From: Saccharopolyspora endophytica
GTDB lineage: Bacteria > Actinomycetota > Actinomycetes > Mycobacteriales > Pseudonocardiaceae
NCBI RefSeq assembly: GCF_018070075.1
Contig: NZ_JAGPXE010000011.1
Coordinates: 1-64,000, forward strand
Direction: 5' to 3'
Length of the DNA stretch: 64,000 nucleotides
Positions 54,001 through 61,840 of the stretch are shown here, piece after piece. The notes beneath the pieces are model-generated. The model saw only the letters and a program-made list of their open reading frames with translations. It did not search any database and had not been told where the DNA came from. How positions within the stretch are numbered: the stretch's first letter is position 1; every line of letters starts with the position of its first letter. Made by a program: the position numbers and the translations under genes.

Positions 54001-54253
54001 GGAATCCGTACCCGGGGTGCACCGCGTCGGCACCGGACCGCGACGCTGCGGCGAGCACCGCCGCCTGATCGAGGTAGGCGGCCGGACCGGCTCCGACCAG
54101 CGGCAACGCCTCGTCGGCGGCGTGCACGTGCGGCGTGCCCGCGTCGTCCTCCGCGTACAGGGCGACGGTGCCGACCCGCATCTCGCGGGCGGTGCGCACG
54201 ACACGCAGCGCGATCTCACCGCGATTGGCGATCAGGAGCTTCTTCATCGTCAC
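51026..54253 (-). CDS. Single-chain acyl-CoA carboxylase (BC-BCCP-CT fusion)
   Basis: A 1075-residue fusion. Biotin carboxylase occupies about 1-460 (LLIANRGEIALRVVRTAREM, the ATP loop KALAGGGGRGMRVV, EVNPRIQVEHTITEEITGVD). The biotin carrier follows with the biotinyl Lys518 in VLEAMKMEHVLS. Carboxyltransferase occupies about 590-1075 (TGTQGMRNHAKTDR, GGPAMISGGGLGEYRPEDIG, CDTPGFMVGPEAEKDA, GGSFRAPQFTVAWP). Most actinobacterial acyl-CoA carboxylases split these domains over several genes, so the one-chain layout, known from long-chain acyl-CoA carboxylases, is notable. Start GTG has GGAGG upstream. It lies 12 bp after the AMP-dependent ligase and probably uses its acyl-CoA product. Confidence 0.92.
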   Translation of the reverse strand: MTMKKLLIANRGEIALRVVRTAREMRVGTVALYAEDDAGTPHVHAADEALPLVGAGPAAYLDQAAVLAAASRSGADAVHPGYGFLSENAEFARACAAANVAFAGPDPAVLETLGDKVSARAAAVAVGAPVLPATAGSATADEVRAFLAENPGGIMIKALAGGGGRGMRVVRDAAAVGEAYRACADEAELGFGNREVFAEALFDGARHVEVQVVADGTAALALGDRDCSLQRRHQKLLEIAPAAGLEPGVRRGAHEVAARLCASLGYRGLATVEFLVRGEEFAFLEVNPRIQVEHTITEEITGVDLVAAQLALADGAGLHELALPDGVVADASGVRGEPTTTAGTAVQARVNLETMTADGGATPTAGTLTTFTPPTGPGVRVDTFGLPGLVVSPRYDSLLAKVIVRAGTRATALAKLDAALGEFAIEGAATNIPFLRALLADDELRAGPVSTAFLAEHVERLVAGAGSGTATPSSGTALEVLPGEEVVRAPMAGTVVSAAAAGDEVPARGQLAVLEAMKMEHVLSADHAARVVRALVPPGRTVAPGDPLVVFARTDEVEAESAFELDLDASRPDLDELRERQAITQDSARPEAVAKRHRLGRRTARENIGDLVDPGSFVEYGSLVLAAQRSRRSEQDLITNTPADGLVGGVATIGAQRFGRAAAETVVISYDYTVLAGTQGMRNHAKTDRILCVARDRKVPVVLFAEGGGGRPGDTDVDLVAGLDVPTFRLLGSLRGGAPTVAIVSGRCFAGNAALAGACDVVIATPDANIGMGGPAMISGGGLGEYRPEDIGPIDVQRRNGVVDLVARDDEHAVELARRYLSYFQSPLSPGEGVEWGAPDPRLARHVVPENRLRAYDVRKAIDAIVDVGSVLELRPDYGVGIVTALVRVEGVAHGLVANSSHHLGGAIDAEAADKLGDFLALCESGGLPIVSLCDTPGFMVGPEAEKDATVKRFGELFVLGARLTVPFGAVVLRKGYGLGAMAMTGGSFRAPQFTVAWPAGEIGGMGLEGSVRLGYSKELAAAPDEAARRQLYDGLVAEAYERGRALRAATTFELDDVIDPADTRRWISTLRPRA

Positions 54254-54265
54254 GTACCCCTCCGT

Positions 54266-55966
54266 CTACGCGCGGTCACCGGCGGACAGCTCTGCGGCGC
54301 GGTCGAGCAGGTCGCCCTTGCGCACCTTGCCCGTGGCCGTCATCGGCAGCTGATCGACGACGACGACATCGGGCACCTTGTAGCCGGCCATGTTGTCCTT
54401 CGCCCACGCGCGCAGGTCCTCGCTCGGGGTGCTGCCGTCCATCACCACGAAGGCCACCGCCACTTGGCCTTTCGCGCGGTCGGGCCGGGGAACCACCGAG
54501 ACCGAGCGGATCGCCGGGTGCAGGCGCAGCAGGGCTTCGACCTCGGACGGGAACACGCTCATCCCGTTGGTCTTGATCATCTCCTTGGCGCGCGCCAGGT
54601 AGTGCAGGGCTCCCCACTCGTCGAGCCGCCCCACGTCGCCGGTGTGCAGCCAGCCGTCGCGGATCGTCTCCGCGGTCGCGTCGGGGCGACCGTAGTAGCC
54701 GGTCAGGATCGACGGGCTGCGCACGATGATCTCCCCCGATGTGCCCACCGGCACCGGATCACCGGAGTCGTCGACGATCAGGACGTCGGTCCCCGGAACG
54801 GGCAGCCCGCAGAACACCGGGTCGGCGTGCAGGTCCCGGTCGCCGTCCTGGAACCCGAGCGTGAAGGTGTCGGCTGTGTGCGTCTCGGTCATGCCGTACG
54901 ACGCCTCCCGCAGGACGCTGCCCGTGGCCTCCCGCCACCGCGCCCGGACCTCCGGGGTCAGCTTCAGCACGAACGAGACGGCCAGCGCGTTGCGCAGCGA
55001 CGACACCCGCGAGCCCTCGAAACCCGGCCCGTCCATCAGCTCCACGTAGTTGTCGACCGTGGCGACCAGGTCGGTCACGCCGTGCCGCTCGATCAGGGCG
55101 ACGGCCGCGGCCGGGTCCCAGCGCGTCATCAGGACGACCTGCTGGCCGTTCACCAGCGGTTTGAGGACGCCGAAGTCCTCGCCGGCGATCCAGAACACGG
55201 GCAGGAAGTTCAGCGACACGACACCGGGATCGCCCACCTGCGTCCCGCCGGCCACGCTGGCCGTCGTCGCCGTGTAGACCATGTGGCGCTGGGTGTGCTC
55301 GCAGCCCTTCGGCAGCCCGGTCGTCCCGCCGGTGTAGTTGAGCGCCGCCAGCGCGTCGGGGTCGCTCGGCCGCGGCTCAGCGGGCGCCGAGGCGCTGATC
55401 TCGGCCCAGTCCGAGCGCTCGGCGGTGAGCTCGAACGGCACCGGCACGTCGGGTTCGGCGGTGAGCAGGTCGGCGAGACCGGTGTAGGCCACGTGCCGCA
55501 CGGGCCCGTCGGCGCGCACCGATTCGACGAGGTCGGCGAACGAGTCCTGCGCCAGCAGCACCGTCACCCCGGCGTCCTCCAGCTCGTACCGCAGCTCGTG
55601 ACCCCGGAACATGGGGTTGATCGGCACGTGCACCGCACCCGCCTTGAGAACGCCCACCATCGCGATGAGGAACTGGGGGCAGTTGCTCAGGAACGCGCCG
55701 ACCCGATCCCCGGGCGCCACACCGCGTTCGCCGAGCCAGCCGGCGACACGATCGCTCAGCTCGTCGTACTCGGCGTAGGTGATGTCGCGGCCGTAGAACG
55801 AGATCGCGACGGTGTCCGGGCGGGTCCGGGCCCAGTGCCGGAGGTGTTCGGGCAGACCCGGCACCTCGACCGGGTTCACGACGGTGCCCGGCACCTGGTC
55901 CGGCCAGTTGACTTCCTGCAGGCGGCGGACCTCGGCCAGGGCTTCCTCACGGCGGGACGACGGCAT
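54266..55966 (-). CDS. AMP-dependent acyl-CoA synthetase/ligase
   Basis: A 566-residue ANL-family enzyme. The phosphate loop is NYTGGTTGLPKGCEHTQ, followed by SYGMTETHTADTF, the hinge region GWLHTGDVGRLDEWG and the C-terminal catalytic lysine in MTATGKVRKGDLLDR. It activates a carboxylic acid as adenylate and transfers it to CoA. GGAGG lies five bases before the ATG. It is 9 bp after tetR and 12 bp before the carboxylase, so the three form one unit. The acid is unknown; no condensation or peptide-carrier domains are nearby. Confidence 0.9.
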   Translation of the reverse strand: MPSSRREEALAEVRRLQEVNWPDQVPGTVVNPVEVPGLPEHLRHWARTRPDTVAISFYGRDITYAEYDELSDRVAGWLGERGVAPGDRVGAFLSNCPQFLIAMVGVLKAGAVHVPINPMFRGHELRYELEDAGVTVLLAQDSFADLVESVRADGPVRHVAYTGLADLLTAEPDVPVPFELTAERSDWAEISASAPAEPRPSDPDALAALNYTGGTTGLPKGCEHTQRHMVYTATTASVAGGTQVGDPGVVSLNFLPVFWIAGEDFGVLKPLVNGQQVVLMTRWDPAAAVALIERHGVTDLVATVDNYVELMDGPGFEGSRVSSLRNALAVSFVLKLTPEVRARWREATGSVLREASYGMTETHTADTFTLGFQDGDRDLHADPVFCGLPVPGTDVLIVDDSGDPVPVGTSGEIIVRSPSILTGYYGRPDATAETIRDGWLHTGDVGRLDEWGALHYLARAKEMIKTNGMSVFPSEVEALLRLHPAIRSVSVVPRPDRAKGQVAVAFVVMDGSTPSEDLRAWAKDNMAGYKVPDVVVVDQLPMTATGKVRKGDLLDRAAELSAGDRA

Positions 55967-55975
55967 TCGAGCCTC

Positions 55976-56614
55976 CTACGGTTCGGGCCGCGAGTCGGCG
56001 ACGACGCCGACGGCGCGCTCGGTGAGCCGGATGTGATCGTTGATGAACTGCTCGCGGTCCTCGTCGGGAGCGTGGCCGAGGCGGGCGGCGCCGCGGACGA
56101 TCGCATCGCTCAGCATCGACACCAGCCGCGGCGGCGCCACGCAGGGATCGATCGTGGCCGGGTCGAGCCCGGACAGGTAGTTGGTGAACCGCCGCTCCAG
56201 CCGACGCCGCAGCGTGCTCCACAACGCGTCCACCTCGGGGTCGACCCCGGCGCGGCTGTCGATCTGCGCCACGAGCGACCCGTTGGCGAAGATCGCCTCC
56301 GCGAACGCGCGAGTGGTCGACCGCAGCACGGTGACCGGGGGGAGGGTCTCGATCCCGTCCAGCTGCTGGGTGGATTCGAGCTGGGCGCAGACCTGCTCGG
56401 TGACCGCGAGGAACGCCTCGTCCTTGGATCGCAAGTAGGCGTAGAACGTCGGGCGCGAGGTCTGCGCCCGGGCCGCGATCAGCTCGACCGTGGTCGCCGT
56501 GTAGCCGAGTTCGTCGAAGCAGGCGGCGGCAGCGGCGAGCAGCTCCTCGCGCCGAGGTCCCGACGTCTCCCGGCGATTGGCCCGCGCGCGCTCCTGGGCA
56601 TCACTTGTCGTCAC
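55976..56614 (-). CDS. TetR-family regulator of the ligase-carboxylase unit
   Basis: About 212 residues. The HTH is in REELLAAAAACFDELGYTAT, then IAARAQTSRPTFYAYLRSKD, where the TFYAYLRSK recognition helix is typical of TetR. The C-terminal domain resembles fatty-acid/CoA-ester-sensing members but cannot be assigned. The GTG at 56614 lies inside a perfect 8-bp-arm inverted repeat, so the protein probably blocks its own expression there. The longer frame to 56671 has no ribosome-binding site. Confidence 0.82.
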   Translation of the reverse strand: MTTSDAQERARANRRETSGPRREELLAAAAACFDELGYTATTVELIAARAQTSRPTFYAYLRSKDEAFLAVTEQVCAQLESTQQLDGIETLPPVTVLRSTTRAFAEAIFANGSLVAQIDSRAGVDPEVDALWSTLRRRLERRFTNYLSGLDPATIDPCVAPPRLVSMLSDAIVRGAARLGHAPDEDREQFINDHIRLTERAVGVVADSRPEP

Positions 56615-56631
56615 GACCCCATTGTCGTGAC
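56610..56631. promoter_or_regulatory. Perfect inverted repeat overlapping the tetR start
   Basis: GTCACGAC-CCCATT-GTCGTGAC spans the start codon of tetR. An autoregulatory TetR operator is the simplest reading. Confidence 0.5.
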
Positions 56632-56788
56632 CTCGGTGCCGGCCTTCGGCGCGCGCCCGGCAAGCGGACATCAGGGGGTTGACAAGCCTTGTTCGGCAAC
56701 GGCTTTCGAATCACCGCAGGTCGATGTGGTCAAAGCAGCCCCTCCGGAACGAGTGACAGCACGTGATCCCGACCCACACTCGTTGACG

Positions 56789-56804
56789 TTGACGTTGATG
56801 TCAA
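56789..56804. promoter_or_regulatory. TTGAC-N6-GTCAA palindrome in a GTTGAC repeat, upstream of tetR
   Basis: TTGACGTTGATGTCAA lies in a tandem GTTGAC/GTTGAC/GTTGAT run (56782-56805) in the 219-bp gap before tetR. It may be a second operator or contain a -35 element. Confidence 0.4.
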
Positions 56805-56833
56805 TACACGCGACGACACCCGATATGCGCCCG

Positions 56834-57988
56834 TCAGGTGAGCAGGTCGCGCCGCAGCCGGGTCGCTCGCCGAGGGCTGTTCCAGGACAGAACCGCCACC
56901 GCTCGGCCCTCGTCGCGGTAGACCCCCGCGAACGCCTCGTCGGTGAAAGCCCCGGTCTCGAGCTCGAGCTCGGCTCCCGCGGTGACGTGGCCGTGGACGA
57001 CGAGCTTGTTGCTGCCCTGATCGCTCCAGAAGAACGGGATCGGCGCGAAATCCTCCTCGGCGCCCAGGATGTTTCGGGCGACTACCCGCGCCTGCTCACC
57101 GGCGTTCATCCGGTGCTCGACGCGCACGCTGCGCCCGAGACCGGTGTGCCACCATCGCGCGACGTCACCGACCCCGTAGACCCCAGGCGCCGCACGGCAC
57201 TTCGCATCGCACCCGAGCCCGTCGGACAGGTCGAGTCCGGCTCCTCGAAGCCAGTCGACCTGCGGGACCGAACCGATCGCGGCCACGACGACGTCCGCCC
57301 GCAACACCGCGCCGTCGTCGAGCAGCACCTCCTGCTCGCCGCGTGCGCCGGCGCGGATGTCGGTCACCCCGGCCGAATTGGTGAGCGCGACGTCGCTGCC
57401 GGTGAGCGCGCGGCTGATCACCGCGCCGATCTCAGGTCCGAGCGCGGACAGCGGAGCCGGGTCCACCCCCACCACGGCCACCTCGCACCCGGCCGCACGA
57501 GCGGCCCAGGCGAGTTCGGTGCCCATGAACCCGGTTCCGATGACGACCACGCGCCTACCCGGCCGCAGCTCCGCGGCGACCCGCCGGGCGTCGGCGATGG
57601 AGCGCAACGTCAGCGGTGCCGGTCCGGATGCGGGCAGCGGACGAGGCGCGACACCGGTGGCGACCACCAGGTCGCCGAACGGCAGCTCCGATCCGTCGTC
57701 CAGGGTCACCGCGCGCCCGTCGAGATCCGCGCCCACCGCAACGGTGTTCGGGCGGAACTCGATGCCGAGTTCCGCGAGCCGGTCGTGCCCCGGCAGCAGG
57801 ACCCGCTGCTCGTCCCACCCGCCGGTGAGGAACTGCTTGGACAGCGGCGGGCGGTCGTAGGGTGCGTGCGGCTCCTCCCCGACCATTGTGATCGCGCCGT
57901 CGAAACCGAGAGAGCGCAGCTCCAGCGCCGTCGACGTTCCCGCCAAGCAGGCACCGACGATGACGACGTCGTCGCGCACCCGCCTCAC
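56834..57988 (-). CDS. FAD-dependent ferredoxin reductase for the P450 system
   Basis: A 384-residue reductase of the putidaredoxin-reductase type. The FAD fingerprint is DVVIVGACLAGTSTALELRS, with PYDRPPLSK next. The NAD(P) fingerprint is VVVIGTGFMGTELAWAAR, and the second FAD motif GVYGVGDVARWW. The C-terminal domain with FFWSDQGSNKLVVHG is typical. The GTG start overlaps the ferredoxin stop by 4 bp (GTGA), showing translational coupling. It passes electrons from NAD(P)H to the adjacent ferredoxin. Confidence 0.9.
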   Translation of the reverse strand: MRRVRDDVVIVGACLAGTSTALELRSLGFDGAITMVGEEPHAPYDRPPLSKQFLTGGWDEQRVLLPGHDRLAELGIEFRPNTVAVGADLDGRAVTLDDGSELPFGDLVVATGVAPRPLPASGPAPLTLRSIADARRVAAELRPGRRVVVIGTGFMGTELAWAARAAGCEVAVVGVDPAPLSALGPEIGAVISRALTGSDVALTNSAGVTDIRAGARGEQEVLLDDGAVLRADVVVAAIGSVPQVDWLRGAGLDLSDGLGCDAKCRAAPGVYGVGDVARWWHTGLGRSVRVEHRMNAGEQARVVARNILGAEEDFAPIPFFWSDQGSNKLVVHGHVTAGAELELETGAFTDEAFAGVYRDEGRAVAVLSWNSPRRATRLRRDLLT

Positions 57989-58179
57989 CCCTCGACGCGG
58001 ATCGCGGCCGCCGGGCACACCCGGGCGGCGTCCTCGGTCGCAGCGCGGTGCCGATCGTCCGGCTGCTCGGCGAGGAGGAAGGCGACACCGTCCTCGTCGC
58101 GCTGGTCGAACACCTCGTCAGCGGCCAGCACGCACTGCCCGGCGCCGACGCACTTGTCCTGATCGATGAACACCTTCAT
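57985..58179 (-). CDS. Small [3Fe-4S]-type ferredoxin for the P450
   Basis: A 64-residue ferredoxin. The cluster motif CVGAGQC has only two cysteines in the first segment, with the partner CP near the C-terminus (ARVCPAAAI), the pattern of [3Fe-4S] ferredoxins that serve actinobacterial P450s. AGGAGG precedes the ATG by 9 bases. It lies 13 bp after the P450 gene and overlaps the reductase gene. Confidence 0.9.
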   Translation of the reverse strand: MKVFIDQDKCVGAGQCVLAADEVFDQRDEDGVAFLLAEQPDDRHRAATEDAARVCPAAAIRVEG

Positions 58180-58192
58180 GGTTCGCGACCTC

Positions 58193-59410
58193 CTACCAGG
58201 TGACGTTGAGCGAGTTGAAACCGTGCACGCGCGTGCCGATCTTGAGGTCGAACTCCTCGACGGAGTCGACCAGTCGCAGCGTCGGCACGCGGGTGAACAG
58301 GGTCTGGAAGGTCAGGAGCAGCTCGCGGCGCGCGAGCGACTGACCGAGGCACTGGTGGGTGCCGTAGCTGAAGGCCAGGTGGTGACGAGCCGAACGCCCG
58401 AGGTCGAGCACGTCCGCGTCGTCGAAGGCCGCGGGATCCCGGTTGGCCGAGGGCAGCGAGACCAGCACGCCTTCACCGGCCCGGATCAGGTTGTCGCCGA
58501 TTCGGGTGTCGGCCACGGCGACGAACTGGCGGGGGTTCTGGGCGATGGTGAGGTAGCGCAGCAGTTCTTCGACGGCGTTGGCCTGAAAAGCACTGTCCCC
58601 GGCCAGGAACCGCTCCAGCTGAGCGGGGTGGTGCAGCAGCGCGGCCGTGCCCAGGCTGATCATGTTGCTGGTGGTCTCGAACCCGGCGATCAGCAGCGTC
58701 ATCGCGGTGTTGATCAGTTCGGCGCGATCCATGATCCCCGGCTCGTGGAACTCGTGCACCAGGCGCGAGATCAGGTCCTCCTGCGGGGCGCGCAGCTTCT
58801 GCTCGGCCAGCTCGTCCAAGTACTCGGCCAACTCGTCCAGCGCGGTGCGCACGGTGTCCACGTCCGCCTGGCCCGACAGCGCTTCGGCGGACTTGCGCTG
58901 GAAGAACTCGTGCTTGTCGTAGGGCACGCCCAGCAGCAGGCAGATGACCCGCGAGGGCACCGGCAGCGCGAGTTCAGCGACGAGTTCGGCGGGCCGACCG
59001 GCGCGCAGCAGGCCGTCGACGCACTCGTCGATGACGCGCTGGATCTCCGGCTCCAGCGCGTTGATCCGCTTGACGGTGAAATCGCGGGTCAGTCGGCGCC
59101 GCTTCTGGAGGTGCTCGGGGTCGTCGGTGCGGACGAGGCTGGGACGTTCGGAATCGAGCTGCTGGAGATCGGTGGGCGTCACCAGCGGGAAGCCCGACCG
59201 GTCGATCCTCGCGCTGAAGTTCTCGCTCGCGAGGACCGCTCTGGCGTCCTCGTAGCGCGTGATCAGCCACGGGCGACCGCCGCGCAGCACCTCCACGGTC
59301 GGCAGCTCCGCCTTCCCTCGCAGGCGGTCGAAGGCATCGGGCGGGCTGAAGGGGCAGCTCCGCTCGGTGGGGTACGAGTCCAGCGTGGGGCCGGGCTGCG
59401 ACGGGGTCAT
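58193..59410 (-). CDS. Cytochrome P450 (bacterial class I)
   Basis: A 405-residue soluble P450. Helix I has LLIAGFETTSN, helix K has EELLRYL, and the heme motif is FSYGTHQCLGQSLAR with the axial Cys. LVRTDDPEHLQKRRRLTRDF is the usual helix C arginine/His region. It is the first of a three-gene P450-ferredoxin-reductase unit and divergent from marR across a long palindrome. The substrate is unknown. The ATG at 59410 has AAGGAAG upstream; the frame runs on to 59578 through the operator and is not used. Confidence 0.92.
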   Translation of the reverse strand: MTPSQPGPTLDSYPTERSCPFSPPDAFDRLRGKAELPTVEVLRGGRPWLITRYEDARAVLASENFSARIDRSGFPLVTPTDLQQLDSERPSLVRTDDPEHLQKRRRLTRDFTVKRINALEPEIQRVIDECVDGLLRAGRPAELVAELALPVPSRVICLLLGVPYDKHEFFQRKSAEALSGQADVDTVRTALDELAEYLDELAEQKLRAPQEDLISRLVHEFHEPGIMDRAELINTAMTLLIAGFETTSNMISLGTAALLHHPAQLERFLAGDSAFQANAVEELLRYLTIAQNPRQFVAVADTRIGDNLIRAGEGVLVSLPSANRDPAAFDDADVLDLGRSARHHLAFSYGTHQCLGQSLARRELLLTFQTLFTRVPTLRLVDSVEEFDLKIGTRVHGFNSLNVTW

Positions 59411-59453
59411 CGTGCTTCCTTCCGCGTCGTCTGATCTCCGGGGAGCGGAGATG

Positions 59454-59488
59454 ATGTGCACTATACACATCATGTGTACGATGCACAT
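59454..59488. promoter_or_regulatory. 35-bp near-perfect palindrome between P450 and marR
   Basis: ATGTGCA (59454-59460) mirrors TGCACAT (59482-59488), and inside them TACACAT mirrors ATGTGTA around base 59471. TATACA within it could be a -10 hexamer toward marR. MarR repressors bind sites like this between divergent genes. Confidence 0.65.
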
Positions 59489-59552
59489 AGCGAGCCGGGG
59501 GTCGCCGCCGGAACAATGGGCGAGATCCGCGCAGCGCGAAGGAGGCCCGCCC

Positions 59553-60026
59553 GTGACGCAGGACAAGCGGACGCTCAACGACCTGGAGCGCGAGCTCTCG
59601 CTGTTCGCCAGGCACTACCTGTCCACCCGGCAAGCGCGCGCCGGCCAGCGCCTGGACAGGTCGGCCTACCTGCTGCTGACCCGGCTCGAGCTCTCGGGAT
59701 CGATGTCGCTCGGGCAACTCGCCGAAGCGTTCCGGCTCGACATCTCCACGATCAACCGCCAGGTCGGGGCGCTGCTCAAGCAGGGGTTCGTGGAGCGGTT
59801 CCCCGACCCCGACGGCGGCATGGCTCGCCGTTTCCGGCCCACCGACGAGGGGTTGCGGCAGTTGGCAGCCGATCGGGACCGCAGCCGGGAAGGAGTGGGA
59901 ACGGTGGTCGCCGAGTGGCCGCAGGACGAACTCGCCACCTTCGTCGACCTGCTGACCCGCTTCAACATCGACATCGAAGGCGTCGAGGGCAACCCTTGGC
60001 CTCGCGAGCGTGACACTCACGGCTGA
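59553..60026 (+). CDS. MarR-family regulator, divergent from the P450 unit
   Basis: A 157-residue winged-helix regulator. The HTH is in SGSMSLGQLAEAFRLDISTI, then NRQVGALLKQGFVERFPDPD with the wing at ARRFRPTDEGL. The GTG at 59553 has GGAGG seven bases upstream. MarR proteins typically bind small aromatic or lipid ligands. The palindrome at 59454-59488 is 65 bp upstream, so it is the likely regulator of both itself and the P450-ferredoxin-reductase genes. Confidence 0.85.
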   Translation: MTQDKRTLNDLERELSLFARHYLSTRQARAGQRLDRSAYLLLTRLELSGSMSLGQLAEAFRLDISTINRQVGALLKQGFVERFPDPDGGMARRFRPTDEGLRQLAADRDRSREGVGTVVAEWPQDELATFVDLLTRFNIDIEGVEGNPWPRERDTHG

Positions 60027-60203
60027 TCCGCTCGCCGGCTGCGGCCACCACGGCGGAGCAGCCGATCTCCGGTGCGACCGATCGGAATCAGTTCGTCCAC
60101 TTTCGATGGGAACGGTGGAAACCCGCTCACGAGGCGGCAGCCGGGTCCGCGCCGTCGAGGCGAGCACCGAATTCGCGGTGCCGACGCTCTTTCGCTCCAC
60201 CGG

Positions 60204-60221
60204 GTTCATCGAACGTACCCA
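60204..60221. promoter_or_regulatory. Weak PHO-box-like repeats upstream of phoX
   Basis: GTTCATC-GAAC-GTACCCA resembles two 11-bp PHO-box units (GTTCACC consensus in streptomycetes), 53 bp before the phoX start. The match is partial, so PhoP control is only suggested. Confidence 0.3.
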
Positions 60222-60273
60222 CCGGCCGACGACGCTGGTGAGCTGTTTCGATCGTTCTCACGTGGAGTCGCAC

Positions 60274-61692
60274 ATGGATCTCTCTCGCAGGCAGTTCGTC
60301 AACCGCTCGCTGTTGGGCGGCATCGGGATCGCCCTCGTCGGCAACGTCGGAGCGGTGACCGCCGCCGCGCCGGCCTCCGCCGAGAACGGCCGGGCCGCCG
60401 GTTACGGCCCGCTGGTGCCCGATCCCGCGGGACTGTTGTCGCTCCCCGCCGGTTTCAGCTACAAGATCGTCACCGAAGCCGGCAAGACGAAGCTCGAATC
60501 CGGTGAGGCGACGCCGCAGAAGCACGACGGCATGGCGGCTTTCCTCCGCCCCGACGGCGGCAGCGTGATCGTGTACAACCACGAGATCAAGGTCAGCCAG
60601 AACCCCGAGTTCCCGGTGCCCCGGCTCGACGGGCTCACCTACGACCCGGTCTCCCCCGGCGGCTGCACCGTCGTCGAGGTCGACGCCGAGGGCAACCGCA
60701 TCAGCGAGCACGTCGCCCTGGCCGGCACCTCCACCAACTGCGCGGGTGGCCGCACCCCGTGGAACACGTGGTTGAGCTGCGAGGAGACCGAGGACAAGGC
60801 CGGTGAGGACGGGCAGCAGTTCGACCACGGCTACACCTTCGAGGTCGACCCCTACAACCGCGAGGCGAACCTGAACCCGAAGCCGATCAAGGCGCTCGGC
60901 CGGTTCTCCCACGAGGCGGCCGTCGTCGACCCGAACACCGGGCACATCTACCAGACCGAGGACGCGTCGGGCCCGAACGGCCTGTTCTACCGCTTCACCC
61001 CGCCGGCCTCCGCGCTGCCGCTGGGCCCCGGCAAGCTCCGCGCGCTCGGCGACGACGACGGCACCTTCGAAGCCATGAAGGCCGCCGACAAGTCCGGCCA
61101 GCACGTCGACGACCTGTCCCGCGCGACCGAGGTCGGCACCACCTACGGCGTGACCTGGGTGGCCGTCGCGGACCGCGCCGCGGCCACGACCTCGATCCGC
61201 GAGCAGTTCGCCGACGACCAGATCACCCGGGGCCGCAAGCTCGAAGGTGCCTGGTGGGGCGACGGCGGCACCTACTTCGTCTGCAGCTACGCCCGGATCG
61301 AGGACAGCCCGGGCACCCCGCACGACGGCCAGGTGTGGTTCTACAACCCGCGCAACCAGACCATCGAGCTCAAGCTGCGGTTCGAGTACGACCAGGACGA
61401 CAGCGCCCACTTCGACGGCCCCGACAACATCACCGTCTCCTCTCGCGGCAACGGCCTGATCATCGCCGAGGACGGCGACGGGCAGCAGCACCTGTTCGGA
61501 GCGACCTTCGAGGGACAGACCTACCCGCTGGCCCGCAACGAGATCAACACCGGCACCGAGGCCGAGCCGGAGTTCAGCGAGTTCTGCGGCCCGGTCTACT
61601 CCCCCGACGGCAACACCCTCTTCGCCAGCGTCCAGACCCCCGGCGTCCTCTACGCCATCACCGGCCCCTGGGACCGCCTGCACGGCGCCTGA
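60274..61692 (+). CDS. PhoX-family (DUF839) phosphatase, Tat-exported
   Basis: A 472-residue secreted protein. The Tat signal is LSRRQFVNRSLLGGIGIAL. The DUF839/PhoX domain is evident from YNHEIKVSQNPEFPVPRLDG, GRTPWNTWLSCEETED, GRFSHEAAVVDPNTG, QTEDASGPNGLFYRF and FCGPVYSPDGNTLFASVQTP. PhoX enzymes are calcium/iron phosphomonoesterases made under phosphate starvation. GGAG lies 8 bases before the ATG. A strong terminator follows. With phoD, the 5'-nucleotidase and the glycerophosphodiesterase it forms a set of exported phosphate-releasing enzymes in this window. Confidence 0.87.
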   Translation: MDLSRRQFVNRSLLGGIGIALVGNVGAVTAAAPASAENGRAAGYGPLVPDPAGLLSLPAGFSYKIVTEAGKTKLESGEATPQKHDGMAAFLRPDGGSVIVYNHEIKVSQNPEFPVPRLDGLTYDPVSPGGCTVVEVDAEGNRISEHVALAGTSTNCAGGRTPWNTWLSCEETEDKAGEDGQQFDHGYTFEVDPYNREANLNPKPIKALGRFSHEAAVVDPNTGHIYQTEDASGPNGLFYRFTPPASALPLGPGKLRALGDDDGTFEAMKAADKSGQHVDDLSRATEVGTTYGVTWVAVADRAAATTSIREQFADDQITRGRKLEGAWWGDGGTYFVCSYARIEDSPGTPHDGQVWFYNPRNQTIELKLRFEYDQDDSAHFDGPDNITVSSRGNGLIIAEDGDGQQHLFGATFEGQTYPLARNEINTGTEAEPEFSEFCGPVYSPDGNTLFASVQTPGVLYAITGPWDRLHGA

Positions 61693-61708
61693 TCCATCCC
61701 ACCACCAC

Positions 61709-61755
61709 GACGAGGCCGCCCCGACCAGCGAACACCTGGCCGGGGCGGCCTCGTC
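61709..61755 (+). terminator. Terminator after phoX
   Basis: GACGAGGCCGCCCC (61709-61722) and its complement (61742-61755) form a 14-bp stem, 16 bp after the stop. Confidence 0.7.
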
Positions 61756-61840
61756 ACCACCCGCCAACCCGATGCACGACGGCTCCACCCGGAGCACCCC
61801 GTCCCGCACCGGTTTCCACGAGAACTGCAGCAATCCGCCC

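Noticed and set aside
52883..58162. 1759-codon open frame on the plus strand opposite the carboxylase, ligase, TetR and reductase genes
   Set aside because: It crosses five well-supported genes on the other strand and intergenic operators; it is an artefact of G+C-driven codon bias.
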